A DNA stretch of 64,000 bases from Tyto alba (taxonomy: Eukaryota; Chordata; Aves; Strigiformes; Tytonidae): the NCBI RefSeq assembly GCF_018691265.1, contig NW_024881282.1, positions 56,216,227 to 56,280,226 on the forward strand, given 5' to 3'. Below, piece after piece: positions 1-13,757 of the stretch (position 1 is the first letter of the stretch; the number at the start of each line of letters is the position of its first letter). Position numbers and translations under genes: made by a program. Below the pieces are notes generated by a model. It saw only the letters and a list, made by a program, of their open reading frames with translations, did no database searches and was not told the DNA's origin.

Positions 1-3000
1 CAGAACTCTGACACAATTTAAAAGCATGACTCATCTTGTACTTTTTCTTGTTTTATTATTGAAAACATCATTCCTGTTCTGAGAAAGTTTGGTTTTGTGG
101 CACTCAGCATACTGTTAAATTAGCTCAGATCTTCCTTCATGCAAGAGTGAAGTGGTCACATGCATAAATGCTGCCCGTGGGATTAGAAGGGACATTGGAT
201 CAAGTCCTTTCTGAAAATTTACATTGATGGCCAATGGTGGAGAAGACAAGTGATACCACCTCAGCCATGGTCTATTGATGACCTACCTTTTGTCACTCCT
301 GATTCCTTTCTTTATTTGGAGCTAGAAATTTTACAAAAAAAGCTCCAAGAGAGGAGCACTTTGAGAAATTTCTTCCCCTAATTAAAGTTAGGTGTTGACA
401 GGCTGAAGGGATTCCCATCCAGACATTGGCAGAAGAATGGCTAAAACAGAGCCCAGAAAGGAAGTGTAAAGTGTGACTGGCTCAGGAGACACAAACTTTC
501 CCCTCTAGGTCAAAGCATTGACCTTAGCCCAGAACAGGGGCAATAGGAAAATCTCTGTTATCACCGTTGCTGTTCAGGATGCTGTGTGAAATTTAGTGAT
601 AGCTAATCCAGCTGCACATATCATAAAACTCTTGTTATCATTCTCAGTTGTTTACAGATTAATGTAAATCAGAACCAGATCTGAAATGTCAAATATCTTG
701 AATTGCACTGATATTTTCTATACAGCAATTCTTGTTTCCCTCTTCCCAAAGTGGTGAAGCTAAAGTAGCCAGACCTTTTATATCAAGCCAAATATGGACA
801 AGAAGGAGCTCTATACACAAACACTTCTAGAAATAGAAGTATATTCATTTTCAGATAGAAATGTCACTGAGCTGTACACATCGACATTGCATCTGTATAG
901 GAATATGGAAATTTCCCACCTCCATATTTAAATAGGACTATAGAAACTAAATTTCTCACTTATAGAACTACTTGCAATAACAAAAATAATTTTATCTTCT
1001 GAGTCTTGTTTTGCTGGAATGGAGGTGGGGAGAACTCCAGTTCAGTTCATGTTTAAATAGTGTCTTTGAGAAAGGATTCAGAAGCAAACATGCACTGTTG
1101 CACTGGGCAGCTGCTCTTGCGGATTTCCACTTAAACAAACATCTATTGCAAGGTATGTCTCGTAATGAGGTTGTTTTCTCTAGACTTTTTCTAGGGTCAT
1201 GGTCATCACCTGGGAATTGTGGTTTTCAGACTTACGAAATTACTTATCGATATTTGTGCAAAATTACACAATAGTATAATAAACAATGGTGTATGAATGT
1301 GCAGCACATAAAAGTAAAATGTTAATTTCTTGTCAGAGTTGCTGATTTCCAGATTTTACTTCAAACTGTACCTAGCAGAGTTGAGTAAGTGACAAAACTT
1401 ATAACATGTTAAATAGTTTGAAACATTCAGAAAAATAAAAAGACATGGAAACTAATGGTGACAAAATGTGATTATAAATACAGCTCTGTTTTAGCAATAC
1501 TTGCATATGTAATTTCTTTCAACAGTCAAAAGCAAAGAAGCATGAGACTTTGCAGGAATGGTAACTGCTCCTTGCAGTGTGCTCGCAGACTTCCCTGACA
1601 GGTTCATTGAGTCTGCGGAGCCAGGAAAAAGCATATACTAATAGGATTTGATTAAAAGAAATACTAATTACATATTGGAAGTCAAGAACCATTTTTTCTT
1701 TAATACTTAATTTTTTAAAGAAAAAAAGCTAATATACTAACAGATTTTTATCATGAAGTATCATTTTAACCAGTATGGTAAATATTTTTGTTTTCAGCTT
1801 CAGAAAGGCAAAACTCTCCATTTTGGACTTCTTTTCTGAGTGCTTTTACAACTGTACAGAGTTACAACAGGATCTCAGCTATTGCCAAGATTCTGTACTC
1901 ACTTCTGAGTCAGGTGCTCAAACGGCAGTGAAGTGTCTGGCTTCGTTTGTCTCTGATTTTTAGCAGCTGTGTTTGAATTGAGAGCTTGATTGACAATTAT
2001 CTCACCTTGATTACCTAGGCTATGAAAAGATTATTTTGTGATAAAGTTACTTTTTTATCCCCCTTTTTTGACATTAGCTCTTACTTGTTTCTGAACAGCC
2101 ACAGCTACAATTTTCAAAATTAAGTCAAAAACATTAGGTGGTTGTGGCTGGCATGACACTTCAATGTCTAGTAATGTTACTTCTTGGATTTGCCTATGTT
2201 GATGAAGCTTTAGCATGGATAAAATTCATAATCAGTTCTCCTCCAAGAGTTCTACTGAGCAAGGATTGTGATAAACTCTGTTAATTTAGGATTAAAGAGA
2301 GAATGAAAAGCCAGCAATAAAGGCTCTTTGATAGCAGTGGGGAATGAGTAATGGAAAATGTTCTTGCTGAGGACTAATCAGAGTGTAATTGCTAAAAGAA
2401 CCAATCTTTCATTAATTGGAAAGGCAGTAAACTCAATCACTCACAGTGCCAAAATATTGCAGTTCAGTTGAAGAATTTTATTGAACTAATTGATTTAATT
2501 GTTTTAAGTAATGCTGCTATAAAAGTCATTATTAAGAAAAATTATTCTTAATATAATTTTCTGAAACATAAAAACTTTTTATGAGGCAAGTGATTTTCAT
2601 TTCAAAAAAATATGAGACAATGATTTTGATTTGAAAGAGCAACTTGACTAGGTTATATTTCATTATAAATTATCAATACTTGATTTTGGATGTCATCACG
2701 GGTAATGTGAAGCACTTTGTAAGTGAAGGGTACTTTAGCTATGTTTAGACTAGCTTAAACATTTCTGATAACATTTTCTCGGAGTCATAAAATTGGTTTT
2801 ATCTTATCTGCGTAATCTGGATAGGATTCCCTGGACCAGGGAATTCTGGCTCCTGCTTTTGCACACCCACCCTCCACTCCTTTTTAGCCCCAAGGGATCA
2901 TTGTAGAGTGCTGTAGGTTACTCGCTAGCTCCACAATCAGTTTAAACTGGAATAAGCAGTCCTGGCTTACCTTCCAGTCCTCTCTCTGTCTGATTACTGC

Positions 3001-3087
3001 CATTTGCATCTCTCTTCCTTCTGCCAGATGTTCACGCAGCCACATGGTGAGTGGGAACAGGGCAACGCTCTTTGTTAAAACTAGCCT

Positions 3088-3089
<2 letters not shown>

Positions 3090-3126
<37 letters not shown>
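3090..3126. repeat. Poly(T), 37 T
   Basis: An uninterrupted run of 37 T, the longest homopolymer in the window. CCTCC stands on both sides. It could be an antisense retrocopy tail or a slippage product; no element body is recognisable beside it. Confidence 0.9.
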
Positions 3127-4902
3127 CCTCCCATATGTATTTATGACTATTTGCAGTCACTGGGGAAGCAACGAGAGTGAAAACAGTGATTGGGTCAGTG
3201 GGAAGTTGGCACTGCCTCTTTTAGCATCAACATTTGCTTATGTTGACTTAAGGGAGTTGTGGGACTATAGTGTTAGCATCGCTCCTCTGGGATTCATACC
3301 CAGCCAGGGTCTGTGAAGCAAGAAGCAGGAGCCCAGATACGTCAGCCACTAGTTCCCTTCTTTTCCCAACAATGTTTGGACTGATTGAAAAACCTGTCTC
3401 ATTGGCACCGGTTCTGATGCAATATCTCTTAAATCCAAAAGCAGAGGATGACTGCTGTATGTAACCCTATATGAACTGCAAGTGCAGCGTCCTGGACACG
3501 TCCATGTAATCTTTCTGGGTCTGTGACAGTGACAATAAATATTGACATCACTGCAAATCCAAGCAAAATGTTTGGGAGGTTTTCATGCCACAGTGAACCT
3601 TTAGTGTGTTTCTAGCAACATCCCATTGGTTATCAAATCACAGACAATCCTGATAGTGCAAGATTTGTAGGGGAAGGTAATGTAATTCATTAGATCCAAT
3701 GGCAGAACTCAGGAGAGAACATTCACTTTTCAGATGCCAGGTCCAAAAAGTAGAGCTTGTTAGTCAGTCTTTCAAATATTGTCCGCAATCAATGAGATAT
3801 CAGTGGTGAATGTGTTCCTGTAAGGTGACTTTCTTTGATTGCTATTTGTGTTCAGAAAGGCTTTTGGCAGATTTCTTGTCATCAAGCTGTGGAGTCAGTG
3901 TGGCTCAGGGGTCCAAAAGGCTCAGTTAAGTGCCTGGAAAGCCTCTTGGCCAAGGTTCTGCACAAATTCATTGCAGCTGCAACATGAAAATAGGGTTGTC
4001 ATTACCGTTGCTTTATCACTGTTATTTTTAGCTATTACATATGTCTCCTGCGGCTTCTCTTGATCAAATGCCGTTATACTAACAACCACAGAGACTGGCA
4101 GTACATGACCATTTCTAACTCACATTTTTACGGAAAGAATAGAGCTTAAAACTCAGGAAATCTCACAAATTAGGACAGGAATTCATGAAGGCATCTTCCC
4201 CATGGAGTGCCTCTCAGGATTAGGTGTGGTACTGAGAGGTGGAGGACATTCTGCTGGGTCAGATATGGGCTACCGTCACGTGAGGCTGTTGAACTCAGTG
4301 GATCAATGGCTTGATCAGAGAGGGCAAAACCTTGCAGAATTTTCACAGTTTAGTCAGAGCAAAAGTATGTTTTGGACAAGGTAGCAGGAGGGATATAAAA
4401 ACATGACAGTGTAATAAACATGTTTCAGCTAGTATAATAAACACAATTTGGAGCCTCCAGAGGTGAGCCAGATTTCTCTTTTAAATGAGGAAAAATGCAC
4501 AACCAGGCATTGTCTCATATGACAAATGAAAATAATGAGCAATAACAATAACATGAATCATTGTTATAAGTCATCTGGTAACTTTTTTAATTTTTTGAGC
4601 AACTAATAAAACATTACAAAAAGTCACTACTATGGGGTAAGGAACACTATCAAGTATGTGGAACTGACAGAGACAAAACTTTTCTAGATAGGAAGTTTCA
4701 ACAGAAAAAAGTAAAAACAAGAATGTTTCACACAGAGTATGTTTTTGATCTTTTTAACCCTTTTTGCATCTTGTATTTTTATGTGGCTTTTCTATATCGT
4801 TCATTCATTAAATAGCTGATAAATGTCAGCCAGTTTTCCTTGAGCACATGCATGTTTCCTTGCTGCTTAGCCTTTAATATACTTACTCCTGTTATGACCA
4901 AG

Positions 4903-4992
4903 TGAAATAGGGATATGCTACATCCCCAGTTTTGCAGATGGAGGACTGGAAAGCAGAGAGAGGATTAGGTATGCTAAGGACATCAGGACATC
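4903..4992 (-). mobile_element. Faint MIR-like SINE remnant
   Basis: CATCCCCAGTTTTGCAGATG and GGAAAGCAGAGAGAGGATTA resemble the reverse complement of the MIR core (CCCCATTTTACAGATGAGGAAAC...GCAGAGAGGTTAAG). Short and degraded; could be coincidence. Confidence 0.3.
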
Positions 4993-6269
4993 TTATTCTG
5001 AGCTGCTATGAGTTTGTCTACAAGGTGTCTTTTGGCAGACACGCACTGACACTGCCTATGCTCAAAGTCAGTCCAATCCACGGAACCTTTAGGAGCACAG
5101 CAGGGAACTGAAGCTTTGTTAGGCTGCTATGTCCCATACCAGTAGGTGTATGCTTGGTGTATTTTGAACAGATTGGGCAGTATGAACAGTGAAGAAGCTT
5201 TGGATTTTTAGAGCCTGAGCTGCCCACATCCTGAGCTGCTGAGCCCTACCTGGGTGAGGGTCACACCAGACAGGGCTCTGTGTGCCTTGGGGACCTCCCC
5301 AGGAAAAGTGGCAATGCCTAACACACTGGTGTGGGTTCTGAGTGCCACTCTGGTGCCTAAGCTCTTCAAGAATGTAGCCTTAGAGTTGAGTTCAATATGG
5401 CAGGAAAAGTCTGCAGAAGAAGGAATTCAGTTTTATGCTCTGGACTAACTGCAGGGCACCTGGGGAGGGCAGGACTGTGTGCACAGCGCTGCCATCTCAC
5501 TGCCAGAAAGAGGTAACAGGCTCACACTCTACTGGACCAGGAATGTATTGGTTTCACCTCTTTTTCATTCATTTTAATAAATGGGAAATCCTTGTAAGCT
5601 GTCAACACCCATAGGTCTCCAAAGGCATGCTTTTCCCCTCATGTAAATATAAACCTTTTTAAGAGTAGTACCTCATCCTGACTCCTAAAGAGCTGACTCT
5701 GGTCTCAGAGTCTAAGTAACGTGTTAAGTGCTGCGAAGTATTATACACTGCTCAGACAGCACAAATAACAGTATGCGTCTCCCGCAGAGTCTGCTAATGA
5801 AAGGAAAAGCTGCTGTTTTCACAGGCTGATTTTAATCGCATCTAGTTTATGTGAACACATTGTTATTTTTATAAACTGAAATGCAGTCACACGACCCTAA
5901 TGATTAGTGATGAAATTAAGTTATCAGTGTATTTTTTCACATGTTTTATAATAACTTGTTGATTCTTAATGTAACAATGACTGAAATACAAATAGCCAAA
6001 TCATGGATAACACAAACATGGTCAAGGACAGACTGGACAAATGTCTGTTAGGAAGAGCTTGCCCACTTGTTCCATCTGGGTCAGTGGTCTGATAAAAGTG
6101 GTGCCCTATGCCCTTGCCTGACTCTTTTCCTTAGCTCACTATGGGAGCTACAACTATGCTTGTGCTCTCCGTCAGGAAGCATCCAGGTGTTGCTAACTCT
6201 ACTGTGGATAAACCGTGTTCTCTGCCCTTCTGCCTCCAAGGAGAGTCAGCCTCTCTCTTCTCCATATCC

Positions 6270-6530
6270 CTATTAGGTTGTTGTAGATAGCACTAATATG
6301 TCTCTTTAGCCTTCTTTTCTACAGGCTGACCAAGTTCAGTTCCCTCAGCCTCTCTTTGTATGTCTTGCATTCCACCACTGTCATGCTCTACTCCTTCTTG
6401 GGGTGGGAGGGACAGCCAAAACTCAAAAGTGCCTGATGGAGGGGAGTAATCTCTTCCCTGCCTTTGACCTTCTGGCTACACCCTAGCTAATAAAATCCAG
6501 ATGGTCTCATGGGAACCCTTTCTTCCTTCA
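6270..6530 (-). mobile_element. CR1 LINE fragment (reverse-transcriptase C-terminus and 3' part)
   Basis: On the minus strand, between about 6372 and 6270, the frame reads ECKTYKERLREL, then NLVSL, a stop, KRRLKRHISAIYNNLIG. This matches the CR1 reverse-transcriptase C-terminal pattern ([24 protein letters not shown]) with an in-frame stop. Sequence to about 6530 continues the CR1 pattern upstream in the element. It is a dead, 5'-truncated copy. Confidence 0.75.
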
Positions 6531-8992
6531 TGAAGCCCTTCACTCCATGATCCTGAGGTGAAAAGTAGTGGTGGCCAGCTCTTATGTCCCAACTCGTCAT
6601 GCAGGCACATATGGAGGCATTTGAGAGCTGTATACTACTGAACAAATATAGTCTTCTCTGGTCGACTAGACATGAACAAAAATGTATGTATGTGTTCCCT
6701 ATTAAATGATGAATGATAAGGTCTGTGCAACCTGTGTGACTAGAAATGTATATATCTCATGGTAGATAACTGTGGACACATGTCATGGTAGACACATGTC
6801 TGATCATGCAATGGGGCAGGCATTGGGCACCAGGGAAGAGGGAGCTACAAGCAGGCTAGCTTAGTGAGTAATCCTGCTGGAAACCCGACTTACATCTGAA
6901 GGGCCTCCATGAGAGGTGGCAGCAGAGGTGGGGACCACCTGGATGAAATGTTCTGGTAGGTTGGATCTGAGCTGGACTGTTTCTGATGAATTGTTCGGGA
7001 TGCAGGGATCATTGCAGCTGCTGCAAAAACTAGCTTTCTCAAATGAGGATGGAGACCAAAATATCAAACTAGGTTTAACTCCTTTTCACCCAGCAGATCT
7101 GGACCTGCAAGTTTTCCACATCTCAAAAGAAGAAAAGGTCTCAAAAACATGACTAATGTGCAGCTCTGGATGCTCCCAGGACCCCTGAGTCTCAACACTA
7201 CTCACTGTCCACATCACAGGTGTCAAACCAAGGGTACACTTGAGAGCCTGAAATCACTCACTCACATTTGAGCAGAACATGGTAGCAGCTATGAAAAAAC
7301 ACACTCAGATAGCTGAAAGGGAAGTTCTCTACACTTAGCAAATGGCACAGTGTAAAGAGATTGGGTAAACTGCAATATATAGCTCCAAATGATCAGGGAT
7401 GTTAAGATTTCTTATATATGTCAGTGTGGAAAGGGGCTAAGCTAAAGTGATCTAACACCTCAATATTCCTCAGTGAGCTATTATATTTAAAAAACATATA
7501 CAACCATAGTATTATATTGCAAGTTATATGGCAGTAGCTATTCTCTACCTAGTGAATTCATCATTCCTCTGCCCTGCAGCTTTGTTTGCTCAGTCTGGTT
7601 TCATGTAGAGCATGGACAATATGTTCTTTCTAGCACACGTGAGCAGTTTCAGAGAAAACAATAGACACAGGCTTGCAGTCAAAATCTCCAGGTAGCCACT
7701 GCCTTCACTCAGGCAAGGCTTGAAGCCAGGAAAACTTGACAGTGCAAGATGTTCCCAAATGTGTACTGAAAATAAGGGAGAGGGGGAATTGGCACCATTG
7801 AGGTAATCTTTTTTTTATGTGAGGGTGTGGAACAACAGAAGTCCTGGGGTAAAAATCTAGAGAAGATGTTTTTGTCCATTCCTGACAACATTCAAATAGA
7901 AAGTAGGCAAAACAAATTTTGCATGGTAAGTCCTTCTTCTAAATGGTATAAATAACACACATACCCTTCCCAAAGCTCAGACTCATACCATCAACCTTTA
8001 AGAACCTGACTGAAGTGTATAAAAGAAGCTGGCTGGTGACCATAAGCCCCTTCTAGGTGGGCTGAATCATTTTCTGAGATGTTCCTGTCTCCCTCCATTG
8101 AAACTATACAGATCCTAAGGCAAATTTTCTCCTTTCTTAGTCATTGCAGTGAAGTGCCTCTTGTTAGGTGTTATGCAGCTGAACCTCTCTGTCTTCCCCT
8201 TCTTCTTAAAATATTGGGCAACAATAAATACTTACAGTCTGCACTGGCAAGAATCATTACAATAGGGAGATGTGGTAATGTCACAAAGAAAATATCCTGT
8301 GTCACCTGTAATGAAACTTAGTAGTATAAACACACTCAGTCAAAAAGCACAGTGGTAAAGCAATTAATATATTGTAAATTATAGACCTGATTCTGAAGCT
8401 TGTGTTTATTATAAGGATTCCTATTTCTTAAAATGAATCACTTGAGTTTTATTTAATATTCTATTTTAGCTCTTCCTCAATTCACTGTAGCCAGCTGCAA
8501 ATGCAGATTTTCATACTTGCCCTGTGAAGCTCATTATTGCCAGAGAGTCTGGAATAAACTTGGGAACAAGAAGAAATTATGGCTTTGGAATGGAAAAACA
8601 GGATGTTGCAGCCTCTTTTCAGAACATACAGGTTATTCTGCTACAGAGAATTTAATATATTTACCGACTATACTCATTTTTGTTGTGCAAAATTTGTGAA
8701 TATTAATATTTTTAAAGAGCACTTTGAGCTCTTTTGTGGATAGTTATGTATTTACAGTGTATATGTGAAGACAAAAAGATTTCTAAAGCCAAAACCTGCT
8801 ACTCTCTCCAGCAAATCTCCTCAAGAAATCAATGGACTATTGAATTCCTCACTAAGAATTTTTTTTAACTTTCTCCTGATGCATGGAGTGCTGTTTGCCC
8901 AACGTCTGGCCACATCTCACCTAATCGCATTCCTGCCATCAGCAGTTTTGAGTGCATCTTTAATATCTTTGTGTTCCTGCTTGTGGCACTAA
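6531..8992. other. 5' flank: no gene seen
   Basis: Lies between the two CR1 fragments. The only promoter-like word is TATAAAAG at 8018-8025, with no recognisable exon and donor after it. Otherwise nothing is supported. Confidence 0.55.
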
Positions 8993-9365
8993 GCAGTTTC
9001 ACAGACTCATCAGAACACTGGTTGGAAGGGTCCAGCCACCTCCACAAAGCCAGGCTGCAACAAACACCAGATCAGTTCAGATATGGCTTTGACTTGCAAA
9101 GTCTAAAAAACCTTCAAGGATGGTGACTCTGCAGCCTCTGCTCCCTGAGCAACCTGTTCCCGAGTTGCACTGCCATTCCCCTCATATCCAGCCTGAACCT
9201 CCCATGTTCTGGTACGTGGCTCTTGCCCGATGTCTGGGCTGTCTGGCACTACTGAGTCTGGCTCTGACACCTTTGTAACTACCCTTCAAATAGGTATAAT
9301 TTGCTCTCATGCTCCCCCTTAGCTGCCCTCTGCCAGCTTAAACAAACCCTGCTATCCCAACATTT
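8993..9365 (-). mobile_element. CR1 LINE 3'-end fragment
   Basis: The plus strand carries, in CR1 antisense order, GGTTGGAAGGGTCCAGCC, then a block like CCTGAGCAACCTGTTCC, then CCAGCCTGAACCTCCCATG, then GGCACTACTGAG. These are familiar landmarks of the 3' part of avian CR1. Many small differences and gaps show an old copy. The 3' end of the element is at the left (about 8993). Confidence 0.8.
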
Positions 9366-9963
9366 TCTATTCTGAAAAAATCCAAATGTTTTAGTCCAGC
9401 TGAAGTCATGTGGCTCCTTGGATATGCAGGATCTGGGTGATCTGGTTGAGATGCAAGAGATGACATTACCCATCTTGGCCTTAAACTGTAAAAAACTGTG
9501 AACTAAAAAACTTTTTTTTTTTGGATGTATATTTCTAAGGATAAACCATAGCAAGAGTCAGTTAATACTGAAATTACTCCTGCAAAAAGCATCCTAACCA
9601 TTTTAAAGTGTGGATTTGGACCTGTGTGTAGGTGTGTGTAGCATCATGTGCTTTGAATGCAGCTGGTTTATCATCACCATGATTACTTTGACTTCTAGTG
9701 TACTGGTGAACAGCAGACAGACACAACAAAATAGCAAAATACACTTTTCTTTCCTCTACAGACTTGTTGCCTCAGCTGCAATGATGATGAGTACAGAGTG
9801 AAAACTAAAATCAGAGCTCCAACAAAATATCCAGCAACTTCAGAAGATAGTAATAGTACTTGAGTAAGAAGCAAACACAGACATCAGACATAAGGCTCTT
9901 GTACCAAGAGGAAGGTAATATGAGTTAGAGAGCAGCAGTTACTTCAAAATAAGCATACTACCA

Positions 9964-9965
<2 letters not shown>

Positions 9966-9996
<31 letters not shown>
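9966..9996. repeat. Poly(T), 31 T
   Basis: A pure T run between CCATC and CAGTTTG. No recognisable element body flanks it. Confidence 0.9.
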
Positions 9997-12943
9997 CAGT
10001 TTGTAGGCAGGAGCAGGATTTCCTGTTTGTGGAAAACAGGAAAATGTTAACAAAACATTTAACACAATTTTGCCCTCTAAAAAACAAGACCAAAATGCAG
10101 GGGATAAAAAATGTACTTAGTATTTTAGTAAAATCATCTCCTGAACCTTCAGTACCAACCTTATTTCACCCTAGAAATCCCTTTCACCAACCTAGGCTTC
10201 AGGCATAACAAAGTAAGCAGTAATAGGGACAGCAGCACAGCCCTGATCTGCTTTGCCTAAGCCCAAATCCTAGAGGCTGACCACCGCAGCCCAAGTGTGT
10301 GGGGCAGTGGCAGGCAGCAGAGCTTCCCCCCACTGATGGACTTCCCCTCATCAGTGCCCCAGTGCTCCCCATGTTTGGGGGACCTGAAGTACCAAGCTCT
10401 GGGCCAGCACCTCCAGTTCACACAGCTAGACCAGCTCATTTGTTCTTTGCCTCAGATGAGGGTGTTGAGCAATGGCTGGTAGGTTTTGCTTCCCAAAGAG
10501 CATTATAGTGTTCAGAAAATGGGACCTGTTGACATGGTGAATGTGGGAGGTTGTGACTGGAGCTCAGGGACCACTGAGCCCTTTTTAATGGCACTGTCAC
10601 CACCACCAGCTCCGGTTCCTGTCTAAAACCTCTGCTCTGGAAACACCTTTCTAGTTACATTGTTTAGGGAGGCATCCACTGTGCAGGAAATGTGTCCTCA
10701 GTCCTCGGATCTGCCCCATCTGGAAAATTCTCCTGTAAATGACGGCAGGTATTACTGCATCACATGTTGTCTCTACGAGATGGTAGCTAGCCAAAAGGCA
10801 CTAGAATAGGAAAGTAAAGTATAACATCTATCATAGTTCTAGCTGCAGTCGACCTGGTTTCCTCAGAGAAAGGGTAAACAGGGGTCTGGGCACTGCAGGA
10901 GAAACACTCCCTGGTGAGATGCAGGGTGGTCCATAGGCACCAATGTAACTATCAGAGCTTACATTATGATCCCACAAATTAACAGAGAAAGAAGAGATTT
11001 ATTTAGCAGCTTTTGGAGGGGGGGTGGTTGGTCAAAAGTAGTAAACTTGGCCCTTCTTTGAATGTAAGAGAAGTTACTCTGGCTGCAGAATGTCTGTGGC
11101 AGAGATGCGGCTCACAGAAAGCTAGTGTCAGCTATGGACAGGCATGAGTGTGATGAATATATCACAAGGTTGTGTTTTCTTTTGTTCACTGTTTCCAACA
11201 TTATAATCAAGAATTTAATCCTAGTCTTTGCCAGAAAACAAGAAAATATATTTTCTTTAAACGCTTGCATGATCTCAAATAATCCTAGCAAATACAAAGT
11301 TTTCTTTAGAAATAGGAAAATCAAATACATCCATGATGAAGACAAGATAGAAAGTGCTCTGCAGTCCTAGGGTTACAGTGTGTCTCCCTTCAGTCTGAAG
11401 GTTGGATAACCAACATTTGCTCTGCTTGAGAGAAGTCTTCCCTGGTGAAAATTAAGCAGTGCTTTCTAGTTGGGAAGAGGCAGAAGGAACTGGAAGTGTC
11501 AAGAAACCTCATGTTAATACAGCTGGCTCATCCTCTGCAGACAAAATTGCCTCCAAGCATGTGGATGGCACCTGCCAGCCCCACCTGCCCGTATACCTTA
11601 TGCTGCCTGGCACCTTTGGGGCATCAGGTGCTGGGCAGGAGCACTGCTGAGCACCATCGGTCCCAATGACTCCATCCCTTCACACTCTGAGGAAAGACCC
11701 ACCCAAGTACCCTGATACAGCTATAGAGAGAATTGTGCCATGCTGCTTAGGCTCAATGGGTATCAGACATAGACATCGACATCTGTGGTATTTGAAAAGG
11801 AAGTGAACTCTAATCTTGATTATAATTTTTTTAATCAGGTTCAAGATATGTATCAGAAGAGATTTTCACAGCTGTTGCTGATTTGTTAGTACATCTGTCC
11901 CCAAATCCCCCTGCTGTTTGCTTTATGGTTTACAATCTTATTTTCATTTGTTTAAAGAAATGTTTTCCTCTCCCCTGGCATTACATGAGACATCCACATG
12001 AACGACAGCACAGTGAGGAAACTGCCTACACCCACAGTCCTGTCAAGTGTGCAAAGCAAACAGGCACAAACGGAGCAGGACTGCCTTCTCCAGCCTCTCC
12101 TGTAGCTCTGCTCCTCTCACCCAAGCAATGGCATAGAACAGCTGGGTGCCAAACTGCACCTGAGAACTGTTTTAATTCATTAAGGACACTTATTCTTTGT
12201 CATACACTTTAGAGGGAGAGACTGTTTCCCTCATTAGACCAGCTGATGCAATGAAAAATATTGGCAGCTTTCAGACTTAAAGTCCTTTCGACCAATCTGA
12301 GACTAAAAATGTGTTCATTTTCCTAACTATGAGATAGCTTTAAAGCAAGATAGGACCTCTAGCTCTGAACCTTGCACCTCTTAATCTTTGGACTGTACTA
12401 CTTTTGGCATCATATGGCATAACAGGCCTTACGATCACTTGCATATTCATGGGAATGCAGAACTGAGAGAGACAGAGCTTATTTTTGTTAAACTATTTGT
12501 CTGAGTCTATATTGGAACTTGGATTTTTTTGGAGGGGAGGAATCATGAAACGGCACAGCACAGCCGGTGCCGGCAGCAAGCAGGCAGAAGCCCCAGTCAT
12601 GGTGGAATGGGGTTGGGTTCCCACAGGTTTTCACCCAGACTGAGCCAAGGCAGTCTGAAGTTCTCCACAGGGAACTCTAAGCATTAAAAATTACATCCCC
12701 TCACTTGCTTTCCTGCCTTCACAGTCAGGCCAGTCTGAGGGCTTTAATCACAAAGCCTACATGGGAGGGAGGGCTGGAGGGTTGTTTAGGTTTTTTAATT
12801 ATGGTCATTGCGTAATTGGATAAAAGGTTGTAAATTCTACACAGGCAGATGACAGGTAATGAAATAGTTCTCCACAGGTCTATATTGCCATTAAATGAAT
12901 AACATTTGTCACTTGCCATATAACTCCACAACTGCAATTACAG

Positions 12944-12995
12944 TAAATATTTCAACTGGGAAACTAAGGCACAGGTCAACCAGCCTATTTGAAAG
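12944..12995 (-). mobile_element. Very short MIR-like scrap
   Basis: TTTCAACTGGGAAACTAAGG followed by CACAGGTCAACCAGCC resembles the reverse complement of the MIR core segment. Only about 50 bases, so the call is tentative. Confidence 0.25.
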
Positions 12996-13478
12996 CACAC
13001 ATTTCCAATCAAGTCCTGCCATGCACACCTCACTGCAATTGCAAGGTGTAGCTCTGTAGTTGCAGAGATAAGAGCAGTGTGGGACCCCTTAGTTATTTCT
13101 CTCAGATCCTATTTTCCAGGCTTATTACTATTGTGTTACTGCAAGATTAATGCACGAGCATCATTCAGAAATCAAGACTATCAAATCAAAGCATGATCAA
13201 GACTGGGTAAAACATTCTGCAGATATGCATTTTGTAATAGCGCTAGGCTCAGAGAGCAAATAGCTCTTGTAACTGAGATGTTTGCCCTCAGTGTGCTCCA
13301 ATAAACTGATTTACTTTTCTTTTTTTTACCCTTTTTTTAAAAAGAGCTGACGCAAGTTTGTCAAAGGGAGTTGTTGGGGTGTAGCAGCTGTTGATTGGTT
13401 CATCTGATACACTCCCATTTGTCTTTAAATCACTGTCCAACTGCTCTAGGTTGCACATGAGCAAACTTTTCATTACAG

Positions 13479-13541
13479 GTGCAATTCCTAAAAGATACAA
13501 CCTGCTTGGCAAACGAGGAAGAGAACCTGCTTGACTCAGAG
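13479..13541 (+). other. Exon-like 63-nt segment upstream of SLC38A4
   Basis: Lies between an acceptor-like TTTTCATTACAG and a donor-like CAGAG/GTAAAC. It has a stop in the frame that reads IPKRYNLLGKRGREPA, so if it is an exon it is more likely a non-coding 5' exon of SLC38A4 or of an unrelated RNA. On the minus strand the same region is open for 93 codons, but only from a non-ATG codon. No homology recognised. Confidence 0.2.
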
Positions 13542-13741
13542 GTAAACCTGAAGCTCGTTTTCTTTTCAATATTTGATCAATATATTTTAGATACTGGACA
13601 CATTTTTAAAAATTGAGAATTAGACATGTATTAATCTGTAAATATACATGTAATATGAAGGATGGGCTCTTTAAGATTTACTGACATAGCAATTTACCTT
13701 GGCAAATATCTTTGGTATTTCTTCGGGAATTAAATTTAGTC

Positions 13742-13757
13742 TTTTTTTTTTTTTTTT
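13742..13757. repeat. Poly(T), 16 T
   Basis: Simple homopolymer followed by GTAGAGC. Confidence 0.85.

Larger units (their letters stand above)
1..6010. other. 5' flank or first intron: no gene seen
   Basis: AT-rich sequence with scattered short frames that resemble no protein I know. It holds the 37-T run and a faint MIR-like scrap. There is no CpG island or convincing promoter. A TATAAAA near 4394 has no other promoter support. Confidence 0.6.
9366..13470. other. 5' flank: no gene seen
   Basis: Contains the 31-T run and a moderately GC-rich patch at about 10260-10660 with no CpG enrichment and no gene. Short frames on both strands overlap each other, as expected by chance. Confidence 0.55.

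Noticed and set aside
3044..3316. 90-codon frame with a poly-phenylalanine stretch
   Set aside because: The frame is produced by the 37-T run; flanking residues resemble no protein.
6001..6070. Segment resembling a sense-strand CR1 3' end (AAGGACAGACTGGACAAATG)
   Set aside because: The match is short, in the opposite orientation to the adjacent CR1 fragment, and not strong enough to annotate.
8018..8025. TATAAAAG as a possible SLC38A4 promoter
   Set aside because: The word occurs by chance often in AT-rich DNA, and no exon with a good donor follows within a few hundred bases. Without 5'-end data it cannot be called.
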